A stretch of 64,000 nucleotides of DNA, taken from the NCBI GenBank assembly GCA_025356335.1, contig JANXUF010000121.1:43346-107345 (forward strand), written 5' to 3'. Positions 55,601 through 63,690 of the stretch are shown piece after piece; the first letter of the stretch is position 1, and every line of letters starts with the position of its first letter. The notes under the pieces are model-generated. The model made no database searches and was not told the origin of the DNA. It saw only the letters and a list, made by a program, of their open reading frames with translations. Source of the stretch: Actinomycetes bacterium. GTDB taxonomy: Bacteria; Actinomycetota; Acidimicrobiia; Acidimicrobiales; Ilumatobacteraceae. Both the position numbers and the translations under genes were made by a program.

Positions 55601-57034
55601 TCAGGTCCCGACGAGGCGGGTGACGGGCGTCGATCCGGTCGAGCCGTTGGCCCAGCCACCGATCATCGCCGAGAACAGTCCCGCTCCGCCGCCGGCGTGC
55701 ACGAGCAGGATGCCTCCGTCACGGAACTTCGGGAGCGTCAGATCCTTGAACGTGTCCTGCACGCCCTCGGCCATCCCGTGCGCACCGCGAACGATGTCGG
55801 CCCCGGCAAGTTGCAGCCGATCGTGCAATTCGGCGAGCAGACGGTCCCGGTCCCATCCCGCTTCTGCGAACACCCTTGCATGTTCCGGCCCGACGATCAG
55901 CACGACATCGAAGCCGAGCGGCAGCTTCGGGTGATGCACCGTACGGAGGCAGGCGGCGAATGAATTCGCCAGCTGATCCGGGTCGCGCGCCAGCTGGTCG
56001 ACGATGCACCGGGGGCCCTCGCCGGCGAAGACGGTCACCGCGTTGCTGCCAGGACCAACGCCGCGCGAAGCCGCAAGCGACGTGAATGGCGAGCCGATCT
56101 CGTCCTCGGCGAAACAGAAACTGAGCTTGCCGGGATTTCCGTGCGCTGCCCGATCGACTTCGCCCGGCCGTCCGCCGCCGACATTGCGAACCACCAATTG
56201 GACCGCCCGGCCGATCGTCAGGTTGGCGCGGTTGCCCTGTCCGAGCACGTTGACGCCGCTGTTCATCCCGATTGCCCGTGTGCCGGGACCGTTGCAGATG
56301 ATCACCGGTCCGACCGGCATCGTCGTTGCCAAAACACCATGGACGTTGAACTCGTCGTTGCAGATCGCTTCGAGCGAGGCAATCACCCACGGGAGGTATT
56401 CCGGTTTGCAGCCTGCCATGACAGCGTTGATGGCGATTTTCTCGACGGTCACCTCGACGAGGTCCGGCGGCACGATGGCGACGACATCACTGGCGTCGCG
56501 CCTCGTTCCTTCGAGCATGCGCAGTACACGCTCCTCCGTGGGGGCGGTGACCGGCAGCCCGTCGGTGAGACCGCGGTCGAAGAGCACTTCCATCTCGTCG
56601 TCGAGGTCCGCCAATTCGATACGGCGGGATTTCAGCCGGTCACCTGCGTATTTGGCACGCAGCATGTCGACCTTGTCCGGATCGACGCTCATCGAGCCGC
56701 AACCCGGCCGCATCACCGGAAGATCCTCGCCGAGATCGGCAATGCCGGTGATGTCCCGCCAGCTGTCTCGATGCCAGCCGATGGTGCGCTCGACCTCGAC
56801 GCCATCGACGACGCGGATCACCGTCGGCACCGTCTCGATGTCATGGTGCCAACTGATCGCCAGGTCTGCGTCGGAGATGGCGTCGACGTGCGCCGGGAAA
56901 TCCGGGTTGTCCTGGGTGTAGACAGTGGCGTCGGTGAGGAGCGGAAGGAGCGGCGCGACCATCTGGCACGTCGCGCATTCCTCCTTGACGATGACGACGA
57001 GTCCGTCTGGCAGTATGGGCTTCGAACGGGTCAC
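55601..57034 (-). CDS. thioredoxin-domain protein fused to a large conserved domain, UGSC-associated
   Basis: A 477-residue protein from GTG 57034. Residues 1-~90 are thioredoxin-like: LVVIVKEECATCQMVAPLL with a CATC active site and a cis-Pro loop ETVPTVIRVVDG. After a hinge with RPGCGSMSVDPDKVD, residues ~145-477 form a conserved domain (LTDGLPVTAPTEERVLRML, KIAINAVMAGCKPEYLPWV, GMNSGVNVLGQGNRANLTIG, LVVRNVGGGRPGEVDRAAHG) of unknown function. To my recollection, this domain recurs next to UGSC proteins in other genomes. It could reduce the selenoprotein or form a complex with it. The gap to the MBL gene (55500-55600) has no clear feature. Confidence 0.75.
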   Translation of the reverse strand: MTRSKPILPDGLVVIVKEECATCQMVAPLLPLLTDATVYTQDNPDFPAHVDAISDADLAISWHHDIETVPTVIRVVDGVEVERTIGWHRDSWRDITGIADLGEDLPVMRPGCGSMSVDPDKVDMLRAKYAGDRLKSRRIELADLDDEMEVLFDRGLTDGLPVTAPTEERVLRMLEGTRRDASDVVAIVPPDLVEVTVEKIAINAVMAGCKPEYLPWVIASLEAICNDEFNVHGVLATTMPVGPVIICNGPGTRAIGMNSGVNVLGQGNRANLTIGRAVQLVVRNVGGGRPGEVDRAAHGNPGKLSFCFAEDEIGSPFTSLAASRGVGPGSNAVTVFAGEGPRCIVDQLARDPDQLANSFAACLRTVHHPKLPLGFDVVLIVGPEHARVFAEAGWDRDRLLAELHDRLQLAGADIVRGAHGMAEGVQDTFKDLTLPKFRDGGILLVHAGGGAGLFSAMIGGWANGSTGSTPVTRLVGT

Positions 57035-57122
57035 GCTCGGAGAGTAGCTCGATTTGAGCAGCGTCCACCGAGTCGGCTCGAGCTGTCGCTGCACCACACG
57101 TGCGGACCTCGAATGCAAGTGG

Positions 57123-57149
57123 GGAATCGGTGGCGCACCGACCGATTCC
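57123..57149 (-). terminator. hairpin downstream of pckG
   Basis: GGAATCGG (57123-57130) pairs perfectly with CCGATTCC (57142-57149) around an 11-nt loop. An alternative inner stem TCGGTG/CACCGA is also possible. It lies 47 bp beyond the pckG stop and upstream of the thioredoxin-fusion gene, so it probably separates the two transcripts. Confidence 0.5.
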
Positions 57150-57196
57150 TACGGATGTCGATCCAACGCGCCCTGAGCGTGTCGGTACGTTGCGAC

Positions 57197-58987
57197 TCAG
57201 CCGAGGCTGGATGCCAAGTGGTCGAGGGCCATCGACAGCTGTGCCGGCAACTTCTCACCGAATTTCGCGTAGTGGTCGGTGATCTGTGGGATCGCCTGCT
57301 TCCAACCGTCGACGTCGAGCGACAGCAGTTCGTCGAGGTCTGCCTGGTCGATTTCCAAGCCATCGAGATCGAGGTCCGCAAGGTTCGGGAGCCATCCGAT
57401 GGCAGTCTCTTCGGCCTCGACAGTGCCGTCGACGCGCTCGGAGACCCACTTCAGCACGCGGCTGTTCTCGCCATACCCTGGCCACAGGAAGCGGCCGTCG
57501 TCACCCCGACGGAACCAGTTGACGAAAAAGATCTTCGGCAGATTGGCGGCGTCGGTGTTTTTCCCGACGGACAGCCAATGTGCGAAGTAGTCGGCCATGT
57601 TGTAGCCGCAGAACGGCAGCATCGCCATCGGGTCGAACCGCAGTTGGCCAACTGCACCGGCCGCGGCAGCCGTGGTTTCCGAGGCCATGATCGAGCCGAG
57701 GAAGACTCCGTGCTCCCAGTCGAATGCCTGGGTGACAAGCGGGACGGTGGTGCGCCGGCGTCCGCCGAAGAGGATCGCGCTGATCGGCACGCCTGCCGGG
57801 TCCTGCCATTCCGGGGCGATGCACGGGCACTGGTCGGCGGGGGCGGTGAAGCGAGCGTTCGGGTGTGCGGCGGGCGTGTCCGTCTCGGGAGTCCAAGGAT
57901 TGCCGCGCCAATCGATGGCCCGAGCGGGCTTGTCCGCACTCATGCCTTCCCACCACACGTCGTTCTGGCTGGTGAGAGCCGTATTCGTGAAGATCGAGTT
58001 GCCCCACAGCGTCTCCATCGCATTGGCATTGGTGTCGTAACCGGTGCCGGGGGCGACGCCGAAAAAGCCTGCCTCGGGATTGATCGCATACAGGCGTCCG
58101 TCGGCACCGAACTTCATCCAACAGATGTCATCGCCGATCGTCTCGGCCTTCCAACCGGCAATCGTCGGCACCAGCATCGCCAGGTTCGTCTTGCCGCATG
58201 CCGAAGGGAACGCTGCAGCGATGTATTTGGCATCACCGGCCGGATTCGTCAACTTGAGGATCAGCATGTGCTCGGCGAGCCAGCCGTCGTCGCGCGCCAT
58301 GACCGAGGCGATGCGCAGGGCGAAGCATTTCTTGCCGAGCAGTGCGTTGCCGCCGTAGCCGGAGCCGAACGACCAGATCTCTCGCTCTTCCGGGAAATGG
58401 GCGATGTACTTGTTGTCCGGGTTGCACGGCCAGGCGACGTCTGCCTGGCCATCAGCGAGGGGAGCGCCGACCGAGTGGATGCACGGCACCCACGACTCGT
58501 CACCGAGTGCATCGAGTGCACCCTGACCCATCCGAGTCATGATGCGCATGCTGACGGCGACGTAGGGGGAGTCGGTGAGCTGCACGCCGATGTGGGCGAT
58601 GGGGGAACCGAGCGGGCCCATGCTGAATGGCACGACGTACATCGTGCGACCGTGCATGGCTCCGGCGTACAGCGCACTGAGCTCGGCTTTCATGTCCGCC
58701 GGGTCGCGCCAGTTGTTGTTCGGGCCCGCATCGTCGGGATCGACCGAGCAGATGAACGTGCGGTCCTCCACGCGGGCGACGTCGCCTGGATCCGAGTGTG
58801 CCCAATAGCTGTTGGGGCGCTTGGCCTCGTCGAGCTTGGTGAACGTCCCGGAGGCCACGAGCTCAGCTGCGAGCTGGTCGTATTCCTCAGCAGTGCCGTC
58901 GCACCAGTACACGTCTGCCGGCTGGAGGATCGATGCCCATGCTGACACCCATGCATTCAGCCGATCATTGGTCGTCGTCGAAGCCAC
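57197..58987 (-). CDS. pckG: phosphoenolpyruvate carboxykinase (GTP)
   Basis: A 596-residue GTP-dependent PEPCK converting oxaloacetate and GTP to PEP, CO2 and GDP (gluconeogenesis/anaplerosis). The kinase-1 loop is [18 protein letters not shown] (about Cys264); other marks are [20 protein letters not shown], metal/PEP-binding [32 protein letters not shown] and [20 protein letters not shown]. The length is right for the family. The GTG start at 58987 is preceded by an AAGGGAG Shine-Dalgarno sequence. Together with kgd it sits at the PEP-oxaloacetate/TCA node, but the two genes are 27 kb apart. A small hairpin (59041-59053) lies in its 5' region. Confidence 0.95.
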   Translation of the reverse strand: MASTTTNDRLNAWVSAWASILQPADVYWCDGTAEEYDQLAAELVASGTFTKLDEAKRPNSYWAHSDPGDVARVEDRTFICSVDPDDAGPNNNWRDPADMKAELSALYAGAMHGRTMYVVPFSMGPLGSPIAHIGVQLTDSPYVAVSMRIMTRMGQGALDALGDESWVPCIHSVGAPLADGQADVAWPCNPDNKYIAHFPEEREIWSFGSGYGGNALLGKKCFALRIASVMARDDGWLAEHMLILKLTNPAGDAKYIAAAFPSACGKTNLAMLVPTIAGWKAETIGDDICWMKFGADGRLYAINPEAGFFGVAPGTGYDTNANAMETLWGNSIFTNTALTSQNDVWWEGMSADKPARAIDWRGNPWTPETDTPAAHPNARFTAPADQCPCIAPEWQDPAGVPISAILFGGRRRTTVPLVTQAFDWEHGVFLGSIMASETTAAAAGAVGQLRFDPMAMLPFCGYNMADYFAHWLSVGKNTDAANLPKIFFVNWFRRGDDGRFLWPGYGENSRVLKWVSERVDGTVEAEETAIGWLPNLADLDLDGLEIDQADLDELLSLDVDGWKQAIPQITDHYAKFGEKLPAQLSMALDHLASSLG

Positions 58988-59040
58988 GGTGAGACTCCCT
59001 TGTTCAGTTGTGGGGGAACTGGTGAGCGTCGTCGCCCGCC

Positions 59041-59053
59041 AGCACTCGGTGCT
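59041..59053 (-). terminator. small hairpin between the cold-shock-like gene and pckG
   Basis: AGCAC-TCG-GTGCT is a perfect 5-bp stem with a 3-nt loop, 7 bp past the stop of the cold-shock-like gene on the minus strand. It has no T-run. It may terminate the rpmB-csp transcript or be a structure in the pckG leader. Confidence 0.35.
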
Positions 59054-59059
59054 GCCTAC

Positions 59060-59284
59060 TCAGTGTTGCGTCGGAGTACGCATGTCGACCTCGGAACCGA
59101 GTCGGAGTGCGGTGGCACACCCGTCGGGGTCGAGGTCGAAAATCACGCGCTGACCCTGGCGGACCATGCGGAACACGGACCCGTCGAGCGCGTTCGCAGC
59201 AAGATCGAACTCGCTGAGATCTGTATCGGTCAGAACGACCCCATCACCCGTGCTCGGATCGTACGACTTGATCACACCTTGCAC
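59060..59284 (-). CDS. cold-shock-like (OB-fold) small protein
   Basis: A 74-residue protein with the outline of a cold-shock domain: GVIKSYDPSTGDGVVLTDTD replaces the usual GxVKWFNxxKGFGFI, then FRMVRQGQRVIFDLDPDGCA for the QxVxFxVxxG part. The RNP aromatic residues are mostly missing, so nucleic-acid binding may be altered. It lies 18 bp downstream of rpmB on the same strand and is probably co-transcribed with it. Confidence 0.72.
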   Translation of the reverse strand: MQGVIKSYDPSTGDGVVLTDTDLSEFDLAANALDGSVFRMVRQGQRVIFDLDPDGCATALRLGSEVDMRTPTQH

Positions 59285-59302
59285 GTGAGAAGACCCGGTC
59301 GT

Positions 59303-59515
59303 TCAGCGAGCAGTCGGGGCCGGGCTACCGGCCTTGACGACCTTGCCGGCTTTGATGCAGCCTGTGCAGACGGCCAGGCGCTTCGGGCTGCCGTTGACGA
59401 TTGCCCGAATCTTCTGGATGTTTGGATTCCAACGGCGCTTCGTGCGACGATGGGAGTGAGACACCGACATCCCCCACGATGGGTGCTTTCCACAAACTTC
59501 ACATACTGCTGCCAT
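59303..59515 (-). CDS. rpmB: 50S ribosomal protein L28
   Basis: A 70-residue L28 of the zinc-ribbon type: MAAVCEVCGKHPSWG carries the first CxxC and LAVCTGCIKAGKVVKA the second; SHSHRRTKRRWNPNIQKIRA is the RNA-binding core. It is part of the large ribosomal subunit. Cys-plus forms need zinc, and genomes often hold a Cys-minus paralogue for zinc starvation. A small cold-shock-like gene follows 18 bp downstream. The divergent DAK gene starts 184 bp away. Confidence 0.95.
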   Translation of the reverse strand: MAAVCEVCGKHPSWGMSVSHSHRRTKRRWNPNIQKIRAIVNGSPKRLAVCTGCIKAGKVVKAGSPAPTAR

Positions 59516-59698
59516 TGAACCGGCGCCCCTTTAGGCTGTCGTTAGAAGGGTCCAACGCTACCAGCGAGGGTGCGTGCGTTGACAAGTTCTGCGTTTACGA
59601 TGATCGCGATACAGCCTATCGGTTTCGGGGATATCAGCTGCGTCGAGTGCTGATGCCCACCCAGTCGAGCGGCGTCGGCAGCCACTAGCCTTCCGAGC

Positions 59699-61369
59699 GT
59701 GCCAGTACTCGAACGGCTCGGGGTTCACGCCATCCGAGAGACCCTCGTCGCCTTCCGTGATGCGATGCGAACCCATCAGGCGGAGATCAACAGGCTGAAC
59801 GTCTACCCGGTTCCGGACGGCGACACCGGAACCAACATGGCACGCACGCTCGACGCCGTCGTGCTCGAGATGGAATCTGCGCCGCCGGAACTCGGACCGA
59901 CCTGCAAGGCGATCAGCCACGGTTCGTTGATGGGTGCCCGTGGCAACTCCGGCGTCATCCTCTCGCAAATTCTTCGGGGACTTGCCGGTGTGCTGCAGAC
60001 GGCGGGCGACGCCACGCCGACGGCGGTTGCTGCTGCGTTCAAGTCCGCTGCTGCCGGCGCCTATCAGGCAGTTCTCAAACCAATCGAAGGAACGATCCTC
60101 ACTGTGGTCCGCGAATCGGCGAACGCTGCCGAGGCAGCTGCTGCCGCCGGCGGGTCGCTGCTCGAGGTATTGGCCGCTGCACGCGACGCCGGCAAGGTTT
60201 CTCTCGACAACACCCCGGAACTGCTACCGGTACTGAAAGACGCCGGCGTCGTCGATGCCGGTGGCGCCGGGTTCCTGCTACTGCTCGACGCTGCGCTGCA
60301 CGTCGTCGACGGCCGTCCGATCCCCGAACCGACGGTCGCCAACAGTGTGACCGGCGAGGATTTCGCCGCTGTCGCCCATCGCGGAGACGGTGACGTCTCC
60401 GACCTCCGATACGAGGTCATGTTCTTCCTCGATCTCGAGGACCGCCACATCGAAGCGTTCAAATCGGCCTGGAGCGATATCGGCGACTCGATCGTCGTGG
60501 TCGGGGGCGACGGCATCTGGAACTGTCACGTCCACACCAACGACATCGGCGCGGCGATCGAGGCCGGCCTGATCAACGCCGGCCGGCCGAAGCAGATCCG
60601 GGTGACCGATCTCTTCGAAGAGGTCGCCGAGGAGCATGCGCACCGCGAGGCAGCCCTGAAGGGTGACCGTATGGTCCGAGCCGGCGCGTCAGCCGCTGGA
60701 CTGCCACCGGTCACCACGGCGATCGTCGCGGTGTGCAGTGGCGATGGCCTCGGCGAACTGTTCGGACAACTCGGCGTGCAGTGTGTTGTGACCGGCGGTC
60801 AGACGTTGAACCCTTCGACCGCCGAACTGCTCGATGCGGTCGAGCACGTCAACGCCGAGCAGGTCGTGATCCTGCCGAACAACAAGAACATCATCCCGGT
60901 CGCCGAACAGATCAACGCGCTGACGAACAAGAGAGTCGTCGTCGTGCCGACCCGTTCGATGCCGGAGGCGCTCGCCGCCCTCGTGGTCTACGATCCAGAA
61001 TCGACGGCAGAAGCGAACGCCATCGACATGGCTGCGGCCGCAGAATCGGTCGCCACCGGCGAGATCACCCAGGCCGTGCGCGACACCAACAGCGATGCCG
61101 GGCCGATCACCACGGGGGACTGGATCGGCATCGTCCGCGGCGACGGGATCATCTCGATTGCCGGAACGGCGGAGGGTGCAGCGATTGCGTTGCTCGAACA
61201 CCTGATCACCGAGGAGCGCGAGATTGTCACGATCGTCACCGGTGCAGACGCCGTCCGCAAGACGACCGATGCACTGACGAATTGGCTCGGCGACGCCAAG
61301 CCGTCGGTCCAGGTCGAGATCCACCGGGGTGGGCAGCCGTTGTATCCGTACCTGTTCGGCGTCGAGTAA
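59699..61369 (+). CDS. DAK2-domain / FakA-like kinase protein
   Basis: A 556-residue protein of the DhaL (DAK2) + DegV-linked type (YloV/FakA). The nucleotide site is NVYPVPDGDTGTNMARTLD (about Asp40 and Asp42), and GARGNSGVILSQILRGLAG follows. The middle and C-terminal part (EVMFFLDLEDRHIEAFKSAW, VILPNNKNIIPVAEQINALT) matches the FakA-type C-terminal domain. In Firmicutes FakA with FakB phosphorylates exogenous fatty acids; in actinobacteria the role is inferred. GTG 59699 is 7 nt after TAGCCT (59686-59691), suggesting a leaderless start. recG follows after a 98-bp palindromic element, an rpmB-DAK-recG order common in Gram-positive and actinobacterial genomes. Confidence 0.88.
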   Translation: MPVLERLGVHAIRETLVAFRDAMRTHQAEINRLNVYPVPDGDTGTNMARTLDAVVLEMESAPPELGPTCKAISHGSLMGARGNSGVILSQILRGLAGVLQTAGDATPTAVAAAFKSAAAGAYQAVLKPIEGTILTVVRESANAAEAAAAAGGSLLEVLAAARDAGKVSLDNTPELLPVLKDAGVVDAGGAGFLLLLDAALHVVDGRPIPEPTVANSVTGEDFAAVAHRGDGDVSDLRYEVMFFLDLEDRHIEAFKSAWSDIGDSIVVVGGDGIWNCHVHTNDIGAAIEAGLINAGRPKQIRVTDLFEEVAEEHAHREAALKGDRMVRAGASAAGLPPVTTAIVAVCSGDGLGELFGQLGVQCVVTGGQTLNPSTAELLDAVEHVNAEQVVILPNNKNIIPVAEQINALTNKRVVVVPTRSMPEALAALVVYDPESTAEANAIDMAAAAESVATGEITQAVRDTNSDAGPITTGDWIGIVRGDGIISIAGTAEGAAIALLEHLITEEREIVTIVTGADAVRKTTDALTNWLGDAKPSVQVEIHRGGQPLYPYLFGVE

Positions 61370-61467
61370 CAGGGTGCTGCCAGTGTCTCCCGGCTGGCAA
61401 CCGCCGCTGCGAGGACCGATGCCATCGGGACGCCGCGACCAGCCGCGTGGTGAATTTCAGCACCCTG
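61370..61467 (-). repeat. palindromic intergenic element, copy 2
   Basis: This begins directly after the DAK gene stop and is bounded by a perfect 10-bp inverted repeat CAGGGTGCTG (61370-61379) / CAGCACCCTG (61458-61467). Read on the minus strand it matches copy 1 at 12499-12594: first 18 bases identical (61465-61448), a shared GCCGGGA-containing inner segment (61400-61383), and a diverged centre. It is 10 bp before the recG start. Confidence 0.65.
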
Positions 61468-61477
61468 GTGAGGCTCG

Positions 61478-63661
61478 GTGAGCGAGGCGGTACGGGCCAC
61501 ATCGCCGCTCTCGCTCCGCGACCTGGATCAGATCGGGGTCGAACGGCTCAAGGGTGTCGGCGACCGTAAGCGGGCTTCGTTGGCCGAGGTCGGGATCAAC
61601 ACGGTCTACGACCTGCTGACCACCTACCCCCGGCGCTGGGTCGACCGGACGAACGAGGCGAGACTGAGCGATCTCGTCCCTGGCGTCGAGGCGCTCGTGC
61701 TCGTCGATGTCCGCTCGGTCACCAAGCGGCTGACGAAGAACCGCAAGACGATGGTGACGGCGGTAGTCGGCGACGGGGTTGCACGGATGACGGTCGTGTT
61801 CTTCAATCAGCCGTGGCGTGAACGTCAACTGCAGTCGGACGCGACGATTGCCCTGTTCGGTAAGGCCGAGGTCTACCGGGGTGTGTTGCAGATGACGAAT
61901 CCGATCGTCGACATGATCGGCGATCGCACCGGCAAGATCGTTCCGATCTATCCGCAGAGTGAGAAGGCACAGCTGTCGACCTGGGAGGTCGCCGGCTGGG
62001 TGGAGGACGCGCTCGCCAAGGCGGCTCCGCGAGGGATGCTCGACCCGGTGCCTGCGGAGGTGCGCACGCGTTTCGGGCTCGTCGGACGCGAGCGTGCCTT
62101 CCGTGCGATCCACCTGCCGGAGTCGATGGGTGAGAAGGAACAGGCCAGGCGGCGATTGGCGTTCGACGAACTGTTGCGAGTGCAGTTGGTGCTCGTCGGA
62201 AGGAAACGCGCCTACGAGCGTGAGTCGCGCGGCATCCGCCATACGATCGGCGGTGAACTCGTCGCCCGCTTCCGCTCGGCGTTGCCGTTCGCTCTCACAT
62301 CGGCGCAGCTCAGGACGATCGCCGAGATCGAAGCAGATCTCGCCGGCCCTCACCCGATGCACCGCCTGCTCCAAGGAGACGTCGGTGCCGGCAAGACGTT
62401 GGTCGCCGTTGCCGCGCTGCTGACCGCCGTCGAGGGTGGTCACCAGGGTGCGCTGATGGCCCCGACAGAAGTGCTCGCCGAACAACATGCGAGCGGCATC
62501 CGCCGGCTGCTCGACGGACTGGTCGTGCAGGACAAGAGCGGCAGCCTGTTCCCATCGCGTCCGCTGCGCGTCGAACTGCTCGCCAACCGGGTGACGGGCG
62601 TGGAACGAAAGCGGGTGCTCGCCGGACTCGCCGACGGCTCGATCGATATTGCCATCGGCACACACGCGTTGATCCAGCAGGGTGTCGACTACAAGAGTCT
62701 CGGTGTCGTCGTCATCGACGAACAGCACCGTTTCGGTGTCGAGCAGCGTGCAGCGCTGCGCGACAAGGGCAGCGCCGCCGACGGTGGGCAGGCGATCGTG
62801 CCCGATGTGCTGGTGATGACGGCAACGCCGATCCCGCGTACGGCAGCGATGACCGTCTATGGGGACCTCGATGTCAGCGTGCTCGACGAACTGCCGCCTG
62901 GCCGCATACCGATCACCACACAATGGGCCAACACCCCGCTGATGGAGGAGATGGTATGGGCCGACGTACTCTCCGAGATCGCCGCCGGTCGCCAGGCGTA
63001 CGTCGTGTGCCCACTGATCGACGAGTCGGAGAAGCTCGAAGTCGCCTCCGCCCAGGAGACCTACGACCGTCTGCGCCTCGTCGATCTCGTCGGCCTGCGT
63101 CTCGGCCTGCTCCATGGACGGATGACGTCCATCGACAAGGACGCAACGATGGACCGGTTCCGGCGCGGCGAACTCGACGTGCTCGTGGCGACGACCGTCA
63201 TCGAAGTCGGCGTCGACGTGCCGAACGCGACGATCATGGTGATCCTCGACGCCGACCGCTTCGGGATCGCCCAACTGCATCAGCTGCGTGGCCGCGTCGG
63301 ACGAGGCAAGCACGCCAGTCGGTGTTGGCTCGTCACGACCCCCAAGGAGGACGCAGACCCGAACGTCGCCGAGGTCAATCCCCGCGTCGAGGCCCTCGTC
63401 GCCAGCACCGACGGCTTCCACCTCGCCGAGGTCGACCTCGACCTCCGTGGGGAAGGAACATTGATGAGCACGAGTCAGAAGGGCCGCAGCGATCTCTCGC
63501 TGGCGTCGCTACGACGCGACCGTGAACTCGTCGGCCTCGCCAGGGAAGCGGCGTTCGAGGTGATCGACAGCGATCCGGTGCTGCAGCGCCACCCCGAACT
63601 TGCCGACGAGTTGCGGCTGCTGTTCTCAGCAGAGGACGAAGCGTTCTTGTTCAAATCGTGA
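61478..63661 (+). CDS. recG: ATP-dependent DNA helicase RecG
   Basis: A 727-residue SF2 helicase that reverses stalled forks and processes Holliday junctions. The N-terminal wedge/OB part contains the hairpin LKGVGDRKRASLAEVGI. The helicase core has Walker A LLQGDVGAGKTLVAVAALL (about Lys306), GALMAPTEVLAEQHA, the DEQH box VVIDEQHRFGVEQRAAL, VMTATPIPRTAAMTVYGDLD and the C-terminal QLHQLRGRVGRGKHASRCW. The length is normal for actinobacteria (~730). GTG 61478 is 10 bp after the palindromic element. A short hairpin follows its stop, then the tail of an integrase gene on the other strand. Confidence 0.94.
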   Translation: MSEAVRATSPLSLRDLDQIGVERLKGVGDRKRASLAEVGINTVYDLLTTYPRRWVDRTNEARLSDLVPGVEALVLVDVRSVTKRLTKNRKTMVTAVVGDGVARMTVVFFNQPWRERQLQSDATIALFGKAEVYRGVLQMTNPIVDMIGDRTGKIVPIYPQSEKAQLSTWEVAGWVEDALAKAAPRGMLDPVPAEVRTRFGLVGRERAFRAIHLPESMGEKEQARRRLAFDELLRVQLVLVGRKRAYERESRGIRHTIGGELVARFRSALPFALTSAQLRTIAEIEADLAGPHPMHRLLQGDVGAGKTLVAVAALLTAVEGGHQGALMAPTEVLAEQHASGIRRLLDGLVVQDKSGSLFPSRPLRVELLANRVTGVERKRVLAGLADGSIDIAIGTHALIQQGVDYKSLGVVVIDEQHRFGVEQRAALRDKGSAADGGQAIVPDVLVMTATPIPRTAAMTVYGDLDVSVLDELPPGRIPITTQWANTPLMEEMVWADVLSEIAAGRQAYVVCPLIDESEKLEVASAQETYDRLRLVDLVGLRLGLLHGRMTSIDKDATMDRFRRGELDVLVATTVIEVGVDVPNATIMVILDADRFGIAQLHQLRGRVGRGKHASRCWLVTTPKEDADPNVAEVNPRVEALVASTDGFHLAEVDLDLRGEGTLMSTSQKGRSDLSLASLRRDRELVGLAREAAFEVIDSDPVLQRHPELADELRLLFSAEDEAFLFKS

Positions 63662-63664
63662 ATA

Positions 63665-63678
63665 GGGCATGTTTGCCC
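63665..63678 (+). terminator. hairpin after recG
   Basis: GGGCA-TGTT-TGCCC is a perfect 5-bp stem with a 4-nt loop, 3 bp past the recG stop. It is a likely, though T-run-less, terminator at the boundary with the integrase gene. Confidence 0.45.
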
Positions 63679-63690
63679 AGGTCAGCGCAC

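Noticed and set aside
56141..58945. A 934-codon plus-strand open frame.
   Set aside because: It is antisense to pckG and the thioredoxin-fusion gene, both with clear family motifs. High GC makes long antisense frames common, and its composition (Arg/Asp/Val-rich) is not protein-like.
61457..63421. A 654-codon minus-strand open frame opposite recG.
   Set aside because: recG has all helicase motifs on the other strand; this frame shows no recognisable domain.
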